A stretch of 64,000 nt of DNA. Origin: Paludibacteraceae bacterium (GTDB taxonomy: Bacteria; Bacteroidota; Bacteroidia; Bacteroidales; Paludibacteraceae). The stretch is taken from assembly GCA_024400115.1 (NCBI GenBank), contig JAKSNF010000001.1:98491-162490 (forward strand). Reading direction: 5' to 3'. The first letter of the stretch is position 1. Each line of letters starts with the position of its first letter. Below, piece after piece: positions 54,533 to 61,501 of the stretch. A program made the translations under genes and the position numbers. The notes under the pieces were generated by a model. The model was not told where the DNA came from and did no database searches. It saw only the letters and a program-made list of their open reading frames with translations.

Positions 54533-54585
54533 TTCTTGGGTTGTTCTTGGGTTATTCTTGGGTTATTCTTGGGTTCGCCTAAACC
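54533..54585 (+). repeat. 11-bp tandem array with terminal hairpin, copy 2
   Basis: Four units of TTCTTGGGTTN (54533-54576) end in TTCGCCTAAACCC, as in copy 1 at 12596. The array sits exactly at the broken 5' end of the GH26 gene. The rest of the gap up to the IS (54586-54659) shows nothing recognisable. Confidence 0.88.
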
Positions 54586-54805
54586 CGTGCCCGATGTTTG
54601 CTTTGTACGGTTTTAGGTTTACTCGTTTACGGGAATCGTTTATTAATAATCGTATATTATTGACTTGTTTCCTAAAAAGGTTGACTATGTTCCTAAAAAG
54701 GTTGACGATTAGAGATGCGAGGAGCATCTCGCCCCACCCAGTCTAAGGGTAAACAACTAAAAATCGAGGCAATTAGCCGAGCCCTAAATTTTTCAAAAAA
54801 AAATA

Positions 54806-55711
54806 TCATTCATCGTTTTTTGTGTCATAATATTCCTCTCTGTTGTACCAACGCGCAGCCGGAGTAATGGTAGGGTCGTTCATATAAATCGACATTGGAG
54901 TGGCATTTTGTAAACTCATATGAGGACGCACATTATTATATATGTCGATACATTTGCTGATTTGTTCAGTAGCCTCATTGATGTCTGTCATGAGTGGTAA
55001 TTGGTAAATCCATTCCGTTTTTAGAATACCATTCACTCGTTCGGCCAAACCATTATCTGTGGGGTTATAATCCTCGCACATACTGATACGGATATGGTGG
55101 TCGCGCAGCATAAGCGTATAAGCATCGCTGGCATATTGTATACCTCTATCAGAGTGGTGCGTTGTGCCGCACAAGTTCCCTCCGCCAGCGTTAGTAATCG
55201 CTTGCTCCAAAGCTTGGATAGTATATTTAGCCTCCAGTGTTGGCGAAACCGCAAAACCGATAATTGCCCGCGAGTAATAATCCGTCACTAGATGCAAGTA
55301 ACATGTGTTTCCTCCAAGTAGCACTATGTACGTTATATCTGCCACCCAAAGCACGTTAATGTGCGATATATCCAAGTCCTTTGTACAGTTAGGATACTTG
55401 AAATACAGGTGATTAGAGTTGGTCGTGTGCCGCGGACGACGTGGCGGGATTATCAGATGATGCCGACGCATCAAATCTAAAAAATTATCCCTTGCATAGC
55501 CGCGTCTCTCACCAAAAATACTACACACAATGTCGTATAATTTAAGACAACCAATAAGGGGCATCAGTTCTCGATAATAGGCTACAACAGTGAGTACTTG
55601 TCGCTCCCAATCGTAGTCACTAATGGTTTGCCGTTTGTGCTTATAGTAAGCCTGTTTCGACTTGCCAAACAGTCCGCATAGAGTCTCAATTGTTACCTCT
55701 CGATACTCCAT
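54806..55711 (-). CDS. IS3-family transposase OrfB, DDE integrase core
   Basis: The 301 aa protein has an HTH_21-like N-terminus and the rve core: first D in LWVADITYI, second D in THHSDRGIQYAS, and the catalytic E in NGLAERVNGILKTEW, with the DDE spacing of IS3. Its frame stays open upstream of its ATG back to the A-run in OrfA. It could therefore be made both alone and as an OrfAB fusion by -1 frameshifting. Confidence 0.92.
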   Translation of the reverse strand: MEYREVTIETLCGLFGKSKQAYYKHKRQTISDYDWERQVLTVVAYYRELMPLIGCLKLYDIVCSIFGERRGYARDNFLDLMRRHHLIIPPRRPRHTTNSNHLYFKYPNCTKDLDISHINVLWVADITYIVLLGGNTCYLHLVTDYYSRAIIGFAVSPTLEAKYTIQALEQAITNAGGGNLCGTTHHSDRGIQYASDAYTLMLRDHHIRISMCEDYNPTDNGLAERVNGILKTEWIYQLPLMTDINEATEQISKCIDIYNNVRPHMSLQNATPMSIYMNDPTITPAARWYNREEYYDTKNDE

Positions 55712-55722
55712 GCTCAGGCTGT

Positions 55723-56091
55723 CTACTGTTTGGCACCACCTTTTTTTAATAGATCAATGCCATCTTCTTTTTTTACAATCTCAATGAGACGCTCATAAGC
55801 AATCACACGTAAGCGCTCCAACTCTAAACTTTTTTGAAGGGAAAGCACTTGCTGCTGTAGTTCCTGAATGGTTGGTTGATTGTCTTGCATTATTAGACCG
55901 TTTTTTGTTTCCGGCTGCAAAGATACAACTTTTTTTTCATTCTCGCAAGAGGCTTCAAGCCACCTGTACAAATTACAATGAGGAATATTCCACTTCTTAG
56001 CTGTTGCCTTAGAGTGACTTCCGTTCGCATAATAATCACTCAAAACTTGAAGTTTGAATGACTCAGAATAATGGTTTCTAATTTTACTCAT
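55723..56091 (-). CDS. IS3-family OrfA, DNA-binding helix-turn-helix protein
   Basis: The 122 aa protein has an N-terminal helix-turn-helix (SFKLQVLSDYYANGSHSKATAKKWNI, residues 10-36). A leucine-rich coiled coil follows (IQELQQQVLSLQKSLELERL, residues 75-95), as in IS3 OrfA. A slippery A-run lies 20 nt before its stop codon. Confidence 0.9.
   Translation of the reverse strand: MSKIRNHYSESFKLQVLSDYYANGSHSKATAKKWNIPHCNLYRWLEASCENEKKVVSLQPETKNGLIMQDNQPTIQELQQQVLSLQKSLELERLRVIAYERLIEIVKKEDGIDLLKKGGAKQ
55740..55747 (-). promoter_or_regulatory. predicted -1 ribosomal frameshift site in the IS
   Basis: Seven A residues followed by G, read as TTA AAA AAA G in OrfA. The OrfB frame is the -1 frame relative to OrfA and has no stop codon from here to its ATG at 55711. 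This is the classical arrangement for OrfAB transposase production in IS3 elements. Confidence 0.7.
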
Positions 56092-56262
56092 AAATTTGAA
56101 ATCTTAAAAATTGTACATTTTTTGATTCCGTATGAGTAAACCTTATTCCGTATAAGACAGGATGCGAGGAATGTCCGTTCTGTGTCGCGAGTCAGGATGT
56201 CAACAAAAATAGGACGATGTCAACGTTTTTAGGAAAGTGTCAACGAATGCGGAAAAGTCTGA

Positions 56263-56322
56263 TTATGATTTTCTAATGATTTCTTTTTCGTCTTCGGTTA
56301 AGCCGTAGAGGTTGTGTTACAA
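56263..56322 (-). pseudogene. in-frame C-terminal remnant of the restriction-modification gene
   Basis: Immediately after the stop codon of the gene at 56323 and in the same frame are TTG, a second TAA, then codons for HNLYGLTEDEKEIIRKS and a final TAA (56263). LYGLTEDE is a common C-terminal motif of type IIG/ISP-like enzymes. The original protein probably ended here, about 20 residues longer. Confidence 0.65.
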
Positions 56323-59300
56323 TTATAGTTGTTTCATTAATCTATCCGTTTCAAGCAGGACGGCAATGATTTTCTGATAATGGTCGATGTCGTCATAACT
56401 CAATTCCCGCCCTTTGCGGTCTTTGAGCCATTTCTGTGCCGGCTGATAACCACCAATAAAGAAGTTCCACGCCACTTGAGGCACATTATCGAAATACTGC
56501 GTCTCGTTGATATAAACGCGGTTCTCACGATAAGTCACCTTTTCTACGATATTCGTTCCGGCTATATCAAATGCCGCCTCATTGCCAACTTGGACATTGT
56601 GCATTAGGTGTAGTTCGCGTAGGTCGTGACCAATACTTGCAAACTTATCAAACTCTGCGGCATCCGTTGGATAAGGAACGCGAGGGAAGTCCACTTTTAA
56701 GAACTCCTTATATTTCTCGCGATACGATGGAGAGTGCAGCACTCCGTATATATAGTCAAATAACGGCTCACCCAGTCCCTCTAATGGGAACGGATAGTTG
56801 ATTATCTCTGCCACACGTTTGAGTATGTCCTCGTTCATATTGAGGCGTTTCTCTGTGTCCATACTCCCATCGTCAGGATAGAGGTAAAGAGGGAAGACCG
56901 TACCCGCACCTAATTTAGCGGCACTTGCAATAGTGTTACGGTCACATACACAATCCACACAAAAAACATAATGCCAATCACTAGTACATTGTCTTGGTAC
57001 AAGCAATGCCATATTAGGTTGTAGCATATGGCGCATAACATCATAAAAAGACCTTCTTAAAATTTTTGGCTCGTAATATATCTTCTTAAAATCAAAAATA
57101 CGATATTGAATGTTATGAATGGCTTTCTCTGTATATTTACTTTCCTTAAATTTAGATGCTAAACGGTATGAATCAGTATCTTTAATTTCAAATTGCTGTA
57201 GAGTAGTTGGGTCACCATCATATACAAACTGGATATTTTGGAGAATATTTTTTTCATTTTCTCCAACAAATAAGGCATCTTTCCCTGATTCTATGCCTGT
57301 GTTAAAAATAGGGAATAGTTCATCTACTTTAATTCCTTTTTCATATTCCTCTTGTGCGCCAAAGTCCTTGGGAACAAAGAACAAGGACGGTTCTTTTGGC
57401 TCTAATTGCGTCCAAGGAATACTACGCAAATCGTTTTTGCTAAGGAAATCGTATTTGCTTTCTCTCGTTCCGTATAAGTCGAAATGGTGTACCTCACAAT
57501 CTTTGTGTTCTTTGGTCTTCACAAAGATATTGATGCTCACGCCTTGCATTATATCAAACACATTCTCGTCCTTGCTACCATCGGGACAGGTCTCTTTCTT
57601 GCGCGAATTGCCGTGCAAGTCAATGATGTATATCTTATCAAAGCAACGCATTAACTCCCGACGCATTTGGCGGTGTATCAATCCATCAAGGAAACTATTA
57701 TTACTGATATATGCCAACACTCCTTCTCCGTTGCGTTCCACATAACTCTGCCCTAAACGAATAAACTTAATATAATCATCCGACAAAGGCTGTATATTGC
57801 GTTCGTTAAGGTTTTTCTTATAATCTATCAATAACTTTTCTATCCACTCACCTTTGTTATTTGATGACACACTATAAGGCGGATTGCCAAGCATTATCAT
57901 TATTGGCGCATCTTTCTTAATACTATCTGCCGCACCGGCTTCCAAGGCTAACCATTGCGAGAACAGCGTGCGAGGCTCTTTGTTATATTCCTCTAACGAG
58001 TTAGTCAAATAGACTTGCAAACGTTTATCCGAAGTCTGTTCGGGATGGTCTCCGTATATCTCTAACCCTAACTTAAGGTGCGCAATCGTATAAGGTGCCA
58101 TCATTAACTCAAAGCCATGCAAACGAGGCAATAAATGTTCTTGGACATACTGCTGCCAAACACCCATCTTCCCCGCCATATTACTCTTAATCTGCCTAAC
58201 CGTCTCTGCCAAGAAAGTACCTGTACCCGTAGCAGGGTCTAATACTTGTACGCGATGAACGGACACTTTCTGCTTCTTGTGCTTCTTATCTTGCTCTATC
58301 TCGCGTTCAACCTCTACCTTACTGATATCCGCTAAACCTTGCTGCAAAGAAAAGTCGTTCTTTAATATCTCATCCACCGCACGAACGATGAAGTTGACCA
58401 CCGGCTGAGGTGTATAATAAACACCGCACGACTTCTTGGTCGATGGGTCATACTCAAACAGAAAGTCCTCGTAGAAGTGCAATATCGGGTCTTGCTGACC
58501 GGTTGCCTTACCAAAGTTTGCCATAATCTTAGGCATATCCGTTGCTGCAAAAGCCGCCACCAAATCATCCACTATCCACGCTATACGCTCATCTAAATCA
58601 TATCCGGCTATGTCTTGGAAGACTTTCCGCAAAAACGGATTGCTCTTGGGAATGAGATTTGCCGCCTCTTGTCTATCAAACGTCTCAGGTGTGGCATCAT
58701 AAAGACGAGCAGCAAACATGCCGTAGGCTATCGTCTGCGCATAGATGTCTGCAAATGTTCGAGCATTAAGGTCGTGAATAAGCACATCCTTAAAAGCACT
58801 CATCTGCCCTGATAAGTCTGTGGTTCCTTCAGGGTCTTGCTCAATCGCTTTTTCTATCACATCGCGAAGCAAACGAGCCTTGGCTGCCATCAGTTTAGCC
58901 AGTTTCTTACTACTCGTTATTTTCTGTGGTTTGGCATTGCGTAAGCGCTCAATAATCTGCAAGAACTTATCCTCGTTCTCGGGCAGAGCGACAATCTTTG
59001 CCCCATGAATCTCTGCAATACGAACAGAGTCTATAAACTCGCCATCTACATAAAGATGAAAATCTAAATAGTCTGTAAACGCAATCGTATCTAACGACTG
59101 TTTATAGCGCACAAACTGCTCCTTGTGTAGGCGCTGCCCATCCAAGTCCCCATCGTTGAGGTCCTTTGCCTCCACAAATGCCATCGGCGTATCGCCCTTC
59201 ATGAGCATAAAATCCGGTGCTCCACAATCTACACGTGCCGGCTCATTGATAACCTTGTAATGAGGAAGTAGCGCAGACAACAACCGCTGTAACATGGGGC

Positions 59301-59379
59301 GATACGCGTGTTCGCGTGCGTTGCCGGTTTGATACATGGTGTTGATTTCTTTGATGTAAGTTTGTACGTATTCGTTCAT
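56323..59379 (-). CDS. type ISP/IIG-like restriction-modification enzyme (nuclease plus N6-adenine methylase)
   Basis: The 1018 aa protein has an N-terminal nuclease-like site (APDF with D56, then E70-A-K72). The methylase core has SAM motif I DPATGTGTF from D381 and catalytic motif IV NPPY (499-502), followed by a long target-recognition region. This matches the methylase and specificity part of type ISP (LlaBIII-like) enzymes. The helicase module of type ISP is absent, so single-polypeptide type IIG is closer. It could modify and cut a specific DNA sequence in phage defence. Two nonsense codons have cut off the last 20 residues. Confidence 0.85.
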   Translation of the reverse strand: MNEYVQTYIKEINTMYQTGNAREHAYRPMLQRLLSALLPHYKVINEPARVDCGAPDFMLMKGDTPMAFVEAKDLNDGDLDGQRLHKEQFVRYKQSLDTIAFTDYLDFHLYVDGEFIDSVRIAEIHGAKIVALPENEDKFLQIIERLRNAKPQKITSSKKLAKLMAAKARLLRDVIEKAIEQDPEGTTDLSGQMSAFKDVLIHDLNARTFADIYAQTIAYGMFAARLYDATPETFDRQEAANLIPKSNPFLRKVFQDIAGYDLDERIAWIVDDLVAAFAATDMPKIMANFGKATGQQDPILHFYEDFLFEYDPSTKKSCGVYYTPQPVVNFIVRAVDEILKNDFSLQQGLADISKVEVEREIEQDKKHKKQKVSVHRVQVLDPATGTGTFLAETVRQIKSNMAGKMGVWQQYVQEHLLPRLHGFELMMAPYTIAHLKLGLEIYGDHPEQTSDKRLQVYLTNSLEEYNKEPRTLFSQWLALEAGAADSIKKDAPIMIMLGNPPYSVSSNNKGEWIEKLLIDYKKNLNERNIQPLSDDYIKFIRLGQSYVERNGEGVLAYISNNSFLDGLIHRQMRRELMRCFDKIYIIDLHGNSRKKETCPDGSKDENVFDIMQGVSINIFVKTKEHKDCEVHHFDLYGTRESKYDFLSKNDLRSIPWTQLEPKEPSLFFVPKDFGAQEEYEKGIKVDELFPIFNTGIESGKDALFVGENEKNILQNIQFVYDGDPTTLQQFEIKDTDSYRLASKFKESKYTEKAIHNIQYRIFDFKKIYYEPKILRRSFYDVMRHMLQPNMALLVPRQCTSDWHYVFCVDCVCDRNTIASAAKLGAGTVFPLYLYPDDGSMDTEKRLNMNEDILKRVAEIINYPFPLEGLGEPLFDYIYGVLHSPSYREKYKEFLKVDFPRVPYPTDAAEFDKFASIGHDLRELHLMHNVQVGNEAAFDIAGTNIVEKVTYRENRVYINETQYFDNVPQVAWNFFIGGYQPAQKWLKDRKGRELSYDDIDHYQKIIAVLLETDRLMKQL

Positions 59380-59382
59380 AAC

Positions 59383-59414
59383 TTCTATCTCTTTTATCTT
59401 CTATCTCTTTTATC
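59383..59414 (+). repeat. two 16-bp direct repeats in the AlbA-RM gap
   Basis: TTCTATCTCTTTTATC occurs twice in tandem. On the coding strand the whole 52-nt gap consists of A and G with a few T and no C. It lies between the AlbA_2 gene's stop and the start of the restriction-modification gene. Confidence 0.85.
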
Positions 59415-59431
59415 TTCTTTTTCTCTCTTCC

Positions 59432-60805
59432 TTACCTCTTCACCACTTCCCAATGACCGGTCTTATCGGAACCTACTCGATGAATAAGTCCAATATCACG
59501 TAAGAAATAGATTTCTCTTCTAATAGTCTTCTCTGCGACTTGAAGTGCTGTTGCCAAATTAGCCACATTTACTTGGACATTTACTTGGACATTTACTTGG
59601 ACATCCGAAGTGCTTGCCGCAATCGCATTATAAATATATTGTTGTCTTTCAGTTAGTTGCACGCCATTGATAGCGGAATTTACTGGGACATTTACCGGGA
59701 CATTTACTGGGACATTCTCTTCTTGCTCGGTGGCAAAACGGAATGTTACGGTTACAAAATGGGGCGTAATCTCATAGATGTCCTTTGGATACTTTTCTAA
59801 AATGCGATGCATTCCACTACCTAAATGCTCTCCCCAATCCATATCTTTGAAGATACGCATCAACTCACGATTGCGTGGAACGGAACGGCCTTGGAAGAAC
59901 TCATCTTCCGTAAGTTCACTAACAAGACCACCATACGAAGTAATAGTCACTCTATCAGAGAAAAATTCCACAATAGGTCCCTCTTCCATTGTATAGTCGT
60001 TATGCAAAAGCGCGTTAAGCAGTGCTTCTCTAATAGCAATAGGATCCACTAAACGCTTTTCCAAGCGACGGGTAGGCGTGATTTTGGCTAATGTACGGTT
60101 CTCAATATTGATTTTTTCTAAAAGCCGTTCTGTGATTCGTAGTAACGAGCAATAACCATATTCCTCGTTTTCAATTAAATCGCACTTATCTGTACCCGCA
60201 TACTTAGCAACGCGAACACTCAAACTGTTCTGATCTGCGAGCAAGAATGCGACCATATTTAGTTTACCATCCGGGGTGTATAGATCCAAGTTATGTAAGA
60301 AAGAATCATTTACTTCAAAGCCATGTTCTTGATAATATAATCGCAATTGTAAAAATGAGTGCTCTCCATATCGAATAGATGGAATATTACGCAAAGAGGT
60401 TCGGGTGCGCGACGAAAACAAACTGCTAATCATAGTCTCATCCATCTGCTTAAGACCTGCCCCAACACGCAAATAACAGCCATTAGGAGACATACCATAT
60501 TGGCGGATATAGTACGGCTTTTCTTGTCCGGCAGAGATATGAATATGAAGTATTGACTTACCATCTCGCTCTTCCAGAAGAACATCGAATAATCCCAAAC
60601 AAGAGGGAAGGATGTTGTTCTTGAGACGATCGGTAACCGCTAATTGTGCTGCATCCGCGTTCTCTATGCCGACTACTTGACCATCATCTGCAATCCCAAT
60701 GTAGATGTCGCCACCCAATTTAGAATTGAGAAAGCCAACAACCTCGCGCTCAAACTTATCGTTGAGGCATTGCTTGTATTCGATGTTTTGATTTTCAATA
60801 TCCAT
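59432..60805 (-). CDS. AlbA_2-domain (Schlafen-like) regulator with winged-helix C-terminus
   Basis: The 457 aa protein has an AlbA_2 (divergent AAA_4) domain in residues 5-120 (EYKQCLNDKFEREVVGFLNSKLGGDIYIGI). A HATPase_c_4-like domain follows (IREALLNALLHNDY, residues 250-340), then a C-terminal winged helix (AEKTIRREIYFLRDIG). The segment between them has two short tandem repeats, NVPVNVPVNVPVN and VQVNVQVNVQVN. These proteins are commonly near mobile or defence genes and are thought to regulate transcription. Probably the first intact gene of an operon with the RM gene. Confidence 0.85.
   Translation of the reverse strand: MDIENQNIEYKQCLNDKFEREVVGFLNSKLGGDIYIGIADDGQVVGIENADAAQLAVTDRLKNNILPSCLGLFDVLLEERDGKSILHIHISAGQEKPYYIRQYGMSPNGCYLRVGAGLKQMDETMISSLFSSRTRTSLRNIPSIRYGEHSFLQLRLYYQEHGFEVNDSFLHNLDLYTPDGKLNMVAFLLADQNSLSVRVAKYAGTDKCDLIENEEYGYCSLLRITERLLEKINIENRTLAKITPTRRLEKRLVDPIAIREALLNALLHNDYTMEEGPIVEFFSDRVTITSYGGLVSELTEDEFFQGRSVPRNRELMRIFKDMDWGEHLGSGMHRILEKYPKDIYEITPHFVTVTFRFATEQEENVPVNVPVNVPVNSAINGVQLTERQQYIYNAIAASTSDVQVNVQVNVQVNVANLATALQVAEKTIRREIYFLRDIGLIHRVGSDKTGHWEVVKR
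59564..59604 (+). repeat. 12-bp tandem repeat in the AlbA_2 gene, VNVQ block
   Basis: TTTACTTGGACA occurs three times in phase and encodes repeated VNVQ. It immediately precedes the winged helix. Confidence 0.9.
59677..59716 (+). repeat. 12-bp tandem repeat in the AlbA_2 gene, VNVP block
   Basis: TTTACTGGGACA occurs three times (one with C for T) and encodes repeated VNVP. It follows the HATPase-like domain. Confidence 0.9.
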
Positions 60806-60808
60806 AAT

Positions 60809-60943
60809 TCAAATATATCTTGCTTGCATTTCTGTGATTATCTTCTTTATTTCGTCTCTTACCGATTGGGGAGCGACTACCTCTACATCCTTTCGTAACC
60901 TTGGAGAGAAGTGTATTCTCGCTTTGCGGTCGAAAATCGACTG
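60809..60943 (-). pseudogene. truncated WYL-domain regulator, C-terminal remnant
   Basis: Forty-four codons encode a product ending in VEVVAPQSVRDEIKKIITEM followed by QARYI. This is the standard end of WYL-domain transcription regulators (V.VL.P..LR.EI...). The preceding KARIHFSPRL resembles an earlier WYL strand, so an internal piece is lost as well. No ATG precedes it; a consensus -7 box (60944) lies where the missing part would be. Its TGA is 3 nt before the ATG of the AlbA_2 gene. WYL proteins often control phage-defence genes. Confidence 0.6.
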
Positions 60944-60975
60944 CAAAGATACGGAAAAAAATCCATATACGCAAA
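60944..60975 (-). promoter_or_regulatory. promoter upstream of the AlbA_2 and RM genes
   Basis: The minus strand carries TTTG at 60972-60975 and TATCTTTG at 60944-60951, 20 nt apart. The transcript would pass through the WYL remnant into the AlbA_2 gene. Confidence 0.8.
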
Positions 60976-61242
60976 TTTATTTGCATTTTGCAAGCAATTC
61001 TTAATTTTTAAAAAATTTTGCTGCAAAGGTACAATGACCAACTGCCAACTTTAGGCAGTAGGTGTCGCCAGAGCACAAAAAATGCACTTTTTGTTGAAAA
61101 AAATGCATTTTGAAGCAAAAAGTAGCCAGAAATATCTACTTACATCACTAATAGCAGGGGAACTCTTCTCGAACGCCTCGAACAAACGAGGTGTTCGTTA
61201 TTATATTGTTGATAATAAACAAGTTATAGAATTTATTAAAAG
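60976..61242. other. gene-free stretch with two hairpins
   Basis: No supported gene is present. It contains the inverted repeats ACTGCC/GGCAGT (61041-61059) and GAACGCCTCG/CGAGGTGTTC (61171-61196). Neither has a clear T-run on either strand. A TACCTTTG-like box (61024-61031, minus) lacks a -33 partner. Confidence 0.4.
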
Positions 61243-61243
61243 A

Positions 61244-61276
61244 AAGAAGCGAACTGGATTTGCTCCAATTCGCTTC
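61244..61276 (-). terminator. terminator of tRNA-Pro
   Basis: A 12-bp stem with one mismatch (61246-61257 with 61265-61276) and a 7-nt loop, followed on the minus strand by TTTCTTTT. It lies directly after the tRNA 3' end. Confidence 0.8.
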
Positions 61277-61277
61277 T

Positions 61278-61353
61278 TGGTCGAGAAGAGGCGACTCGAA
61301 CGCCCGACCCCCACGTCCCGAACGTGGTACGCTACCAACTGCGCTACTTCTCG
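61278..61353 (-). tRNA. tRNA-Pro, anticodon CGG
   Basis: The 76-nt gene folds as a cloverleaf: acceptor CGAGAAG/CTTCTCG, anticodon stem CCACG/CGTGG with loop TTCGGGA (anticodon CGG at 61318-61320), and GTTCGAGTC in the T arm. The CCA end is encoded. It reads proline codon CCG. It has its own promoter upstream and a terminator. Confidence 0.95.
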
Positions 61354-61463
61354 TTCGCGGAGCTCACTCGATTGCTCCGCATACTCGTTCCCTACGGTCA
61401 CTTCGATCGCTAAAGCGTGCTCGTCGTCCCCAAAAAGGGGACCCTATTTTTCAATTGAGCGTG

Positions 61464-61495
61464 CAAAAGTACTGCTTTTTTTTTATATGTGCAAA
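61464..61495 (-). promoter_or_regulatory. promoter of tRNA-Pro
   Basis: The minus strand carries TTTG at 61492-61495 and TACTTTTG at 61464-61471, 20 nt apart. It lies directly after the end of topA. Confidence 0.85.
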
Positions 61496-61501
61496 TATTT
61501 T

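Larger units (their letters stand above)
54660..56243 (-). mobile_element. IS3-family insertion sequence
   Basis: Two open reading frames (OrfA, OrfB) lie between imperfect inverted ends. Each end has three TTGAC boxes spaced 20-21 bp, interleaved with TTCCTAAAAA: left at 54660, 54681 and 54702, right (inverted) at 56199, 56219 and 56239. No clear target duplication is visible. The element lies between the broken GH26 and the restriction-modification gene. Confidence 0.85.

Noticed and set aside
61024..61031. TACCTTTG on the minus strand as another promoter
   Set aside because: No TTTG at the required 19-21 nt distance, and no gene start behind it.
61171..61196. Hairpin as a terminator or attachment site of a mobile element next to tRNA-Pro
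   Set aside because: No T-run on either strand, no duplicate of the tRNA 3' end and no integrase in the window.
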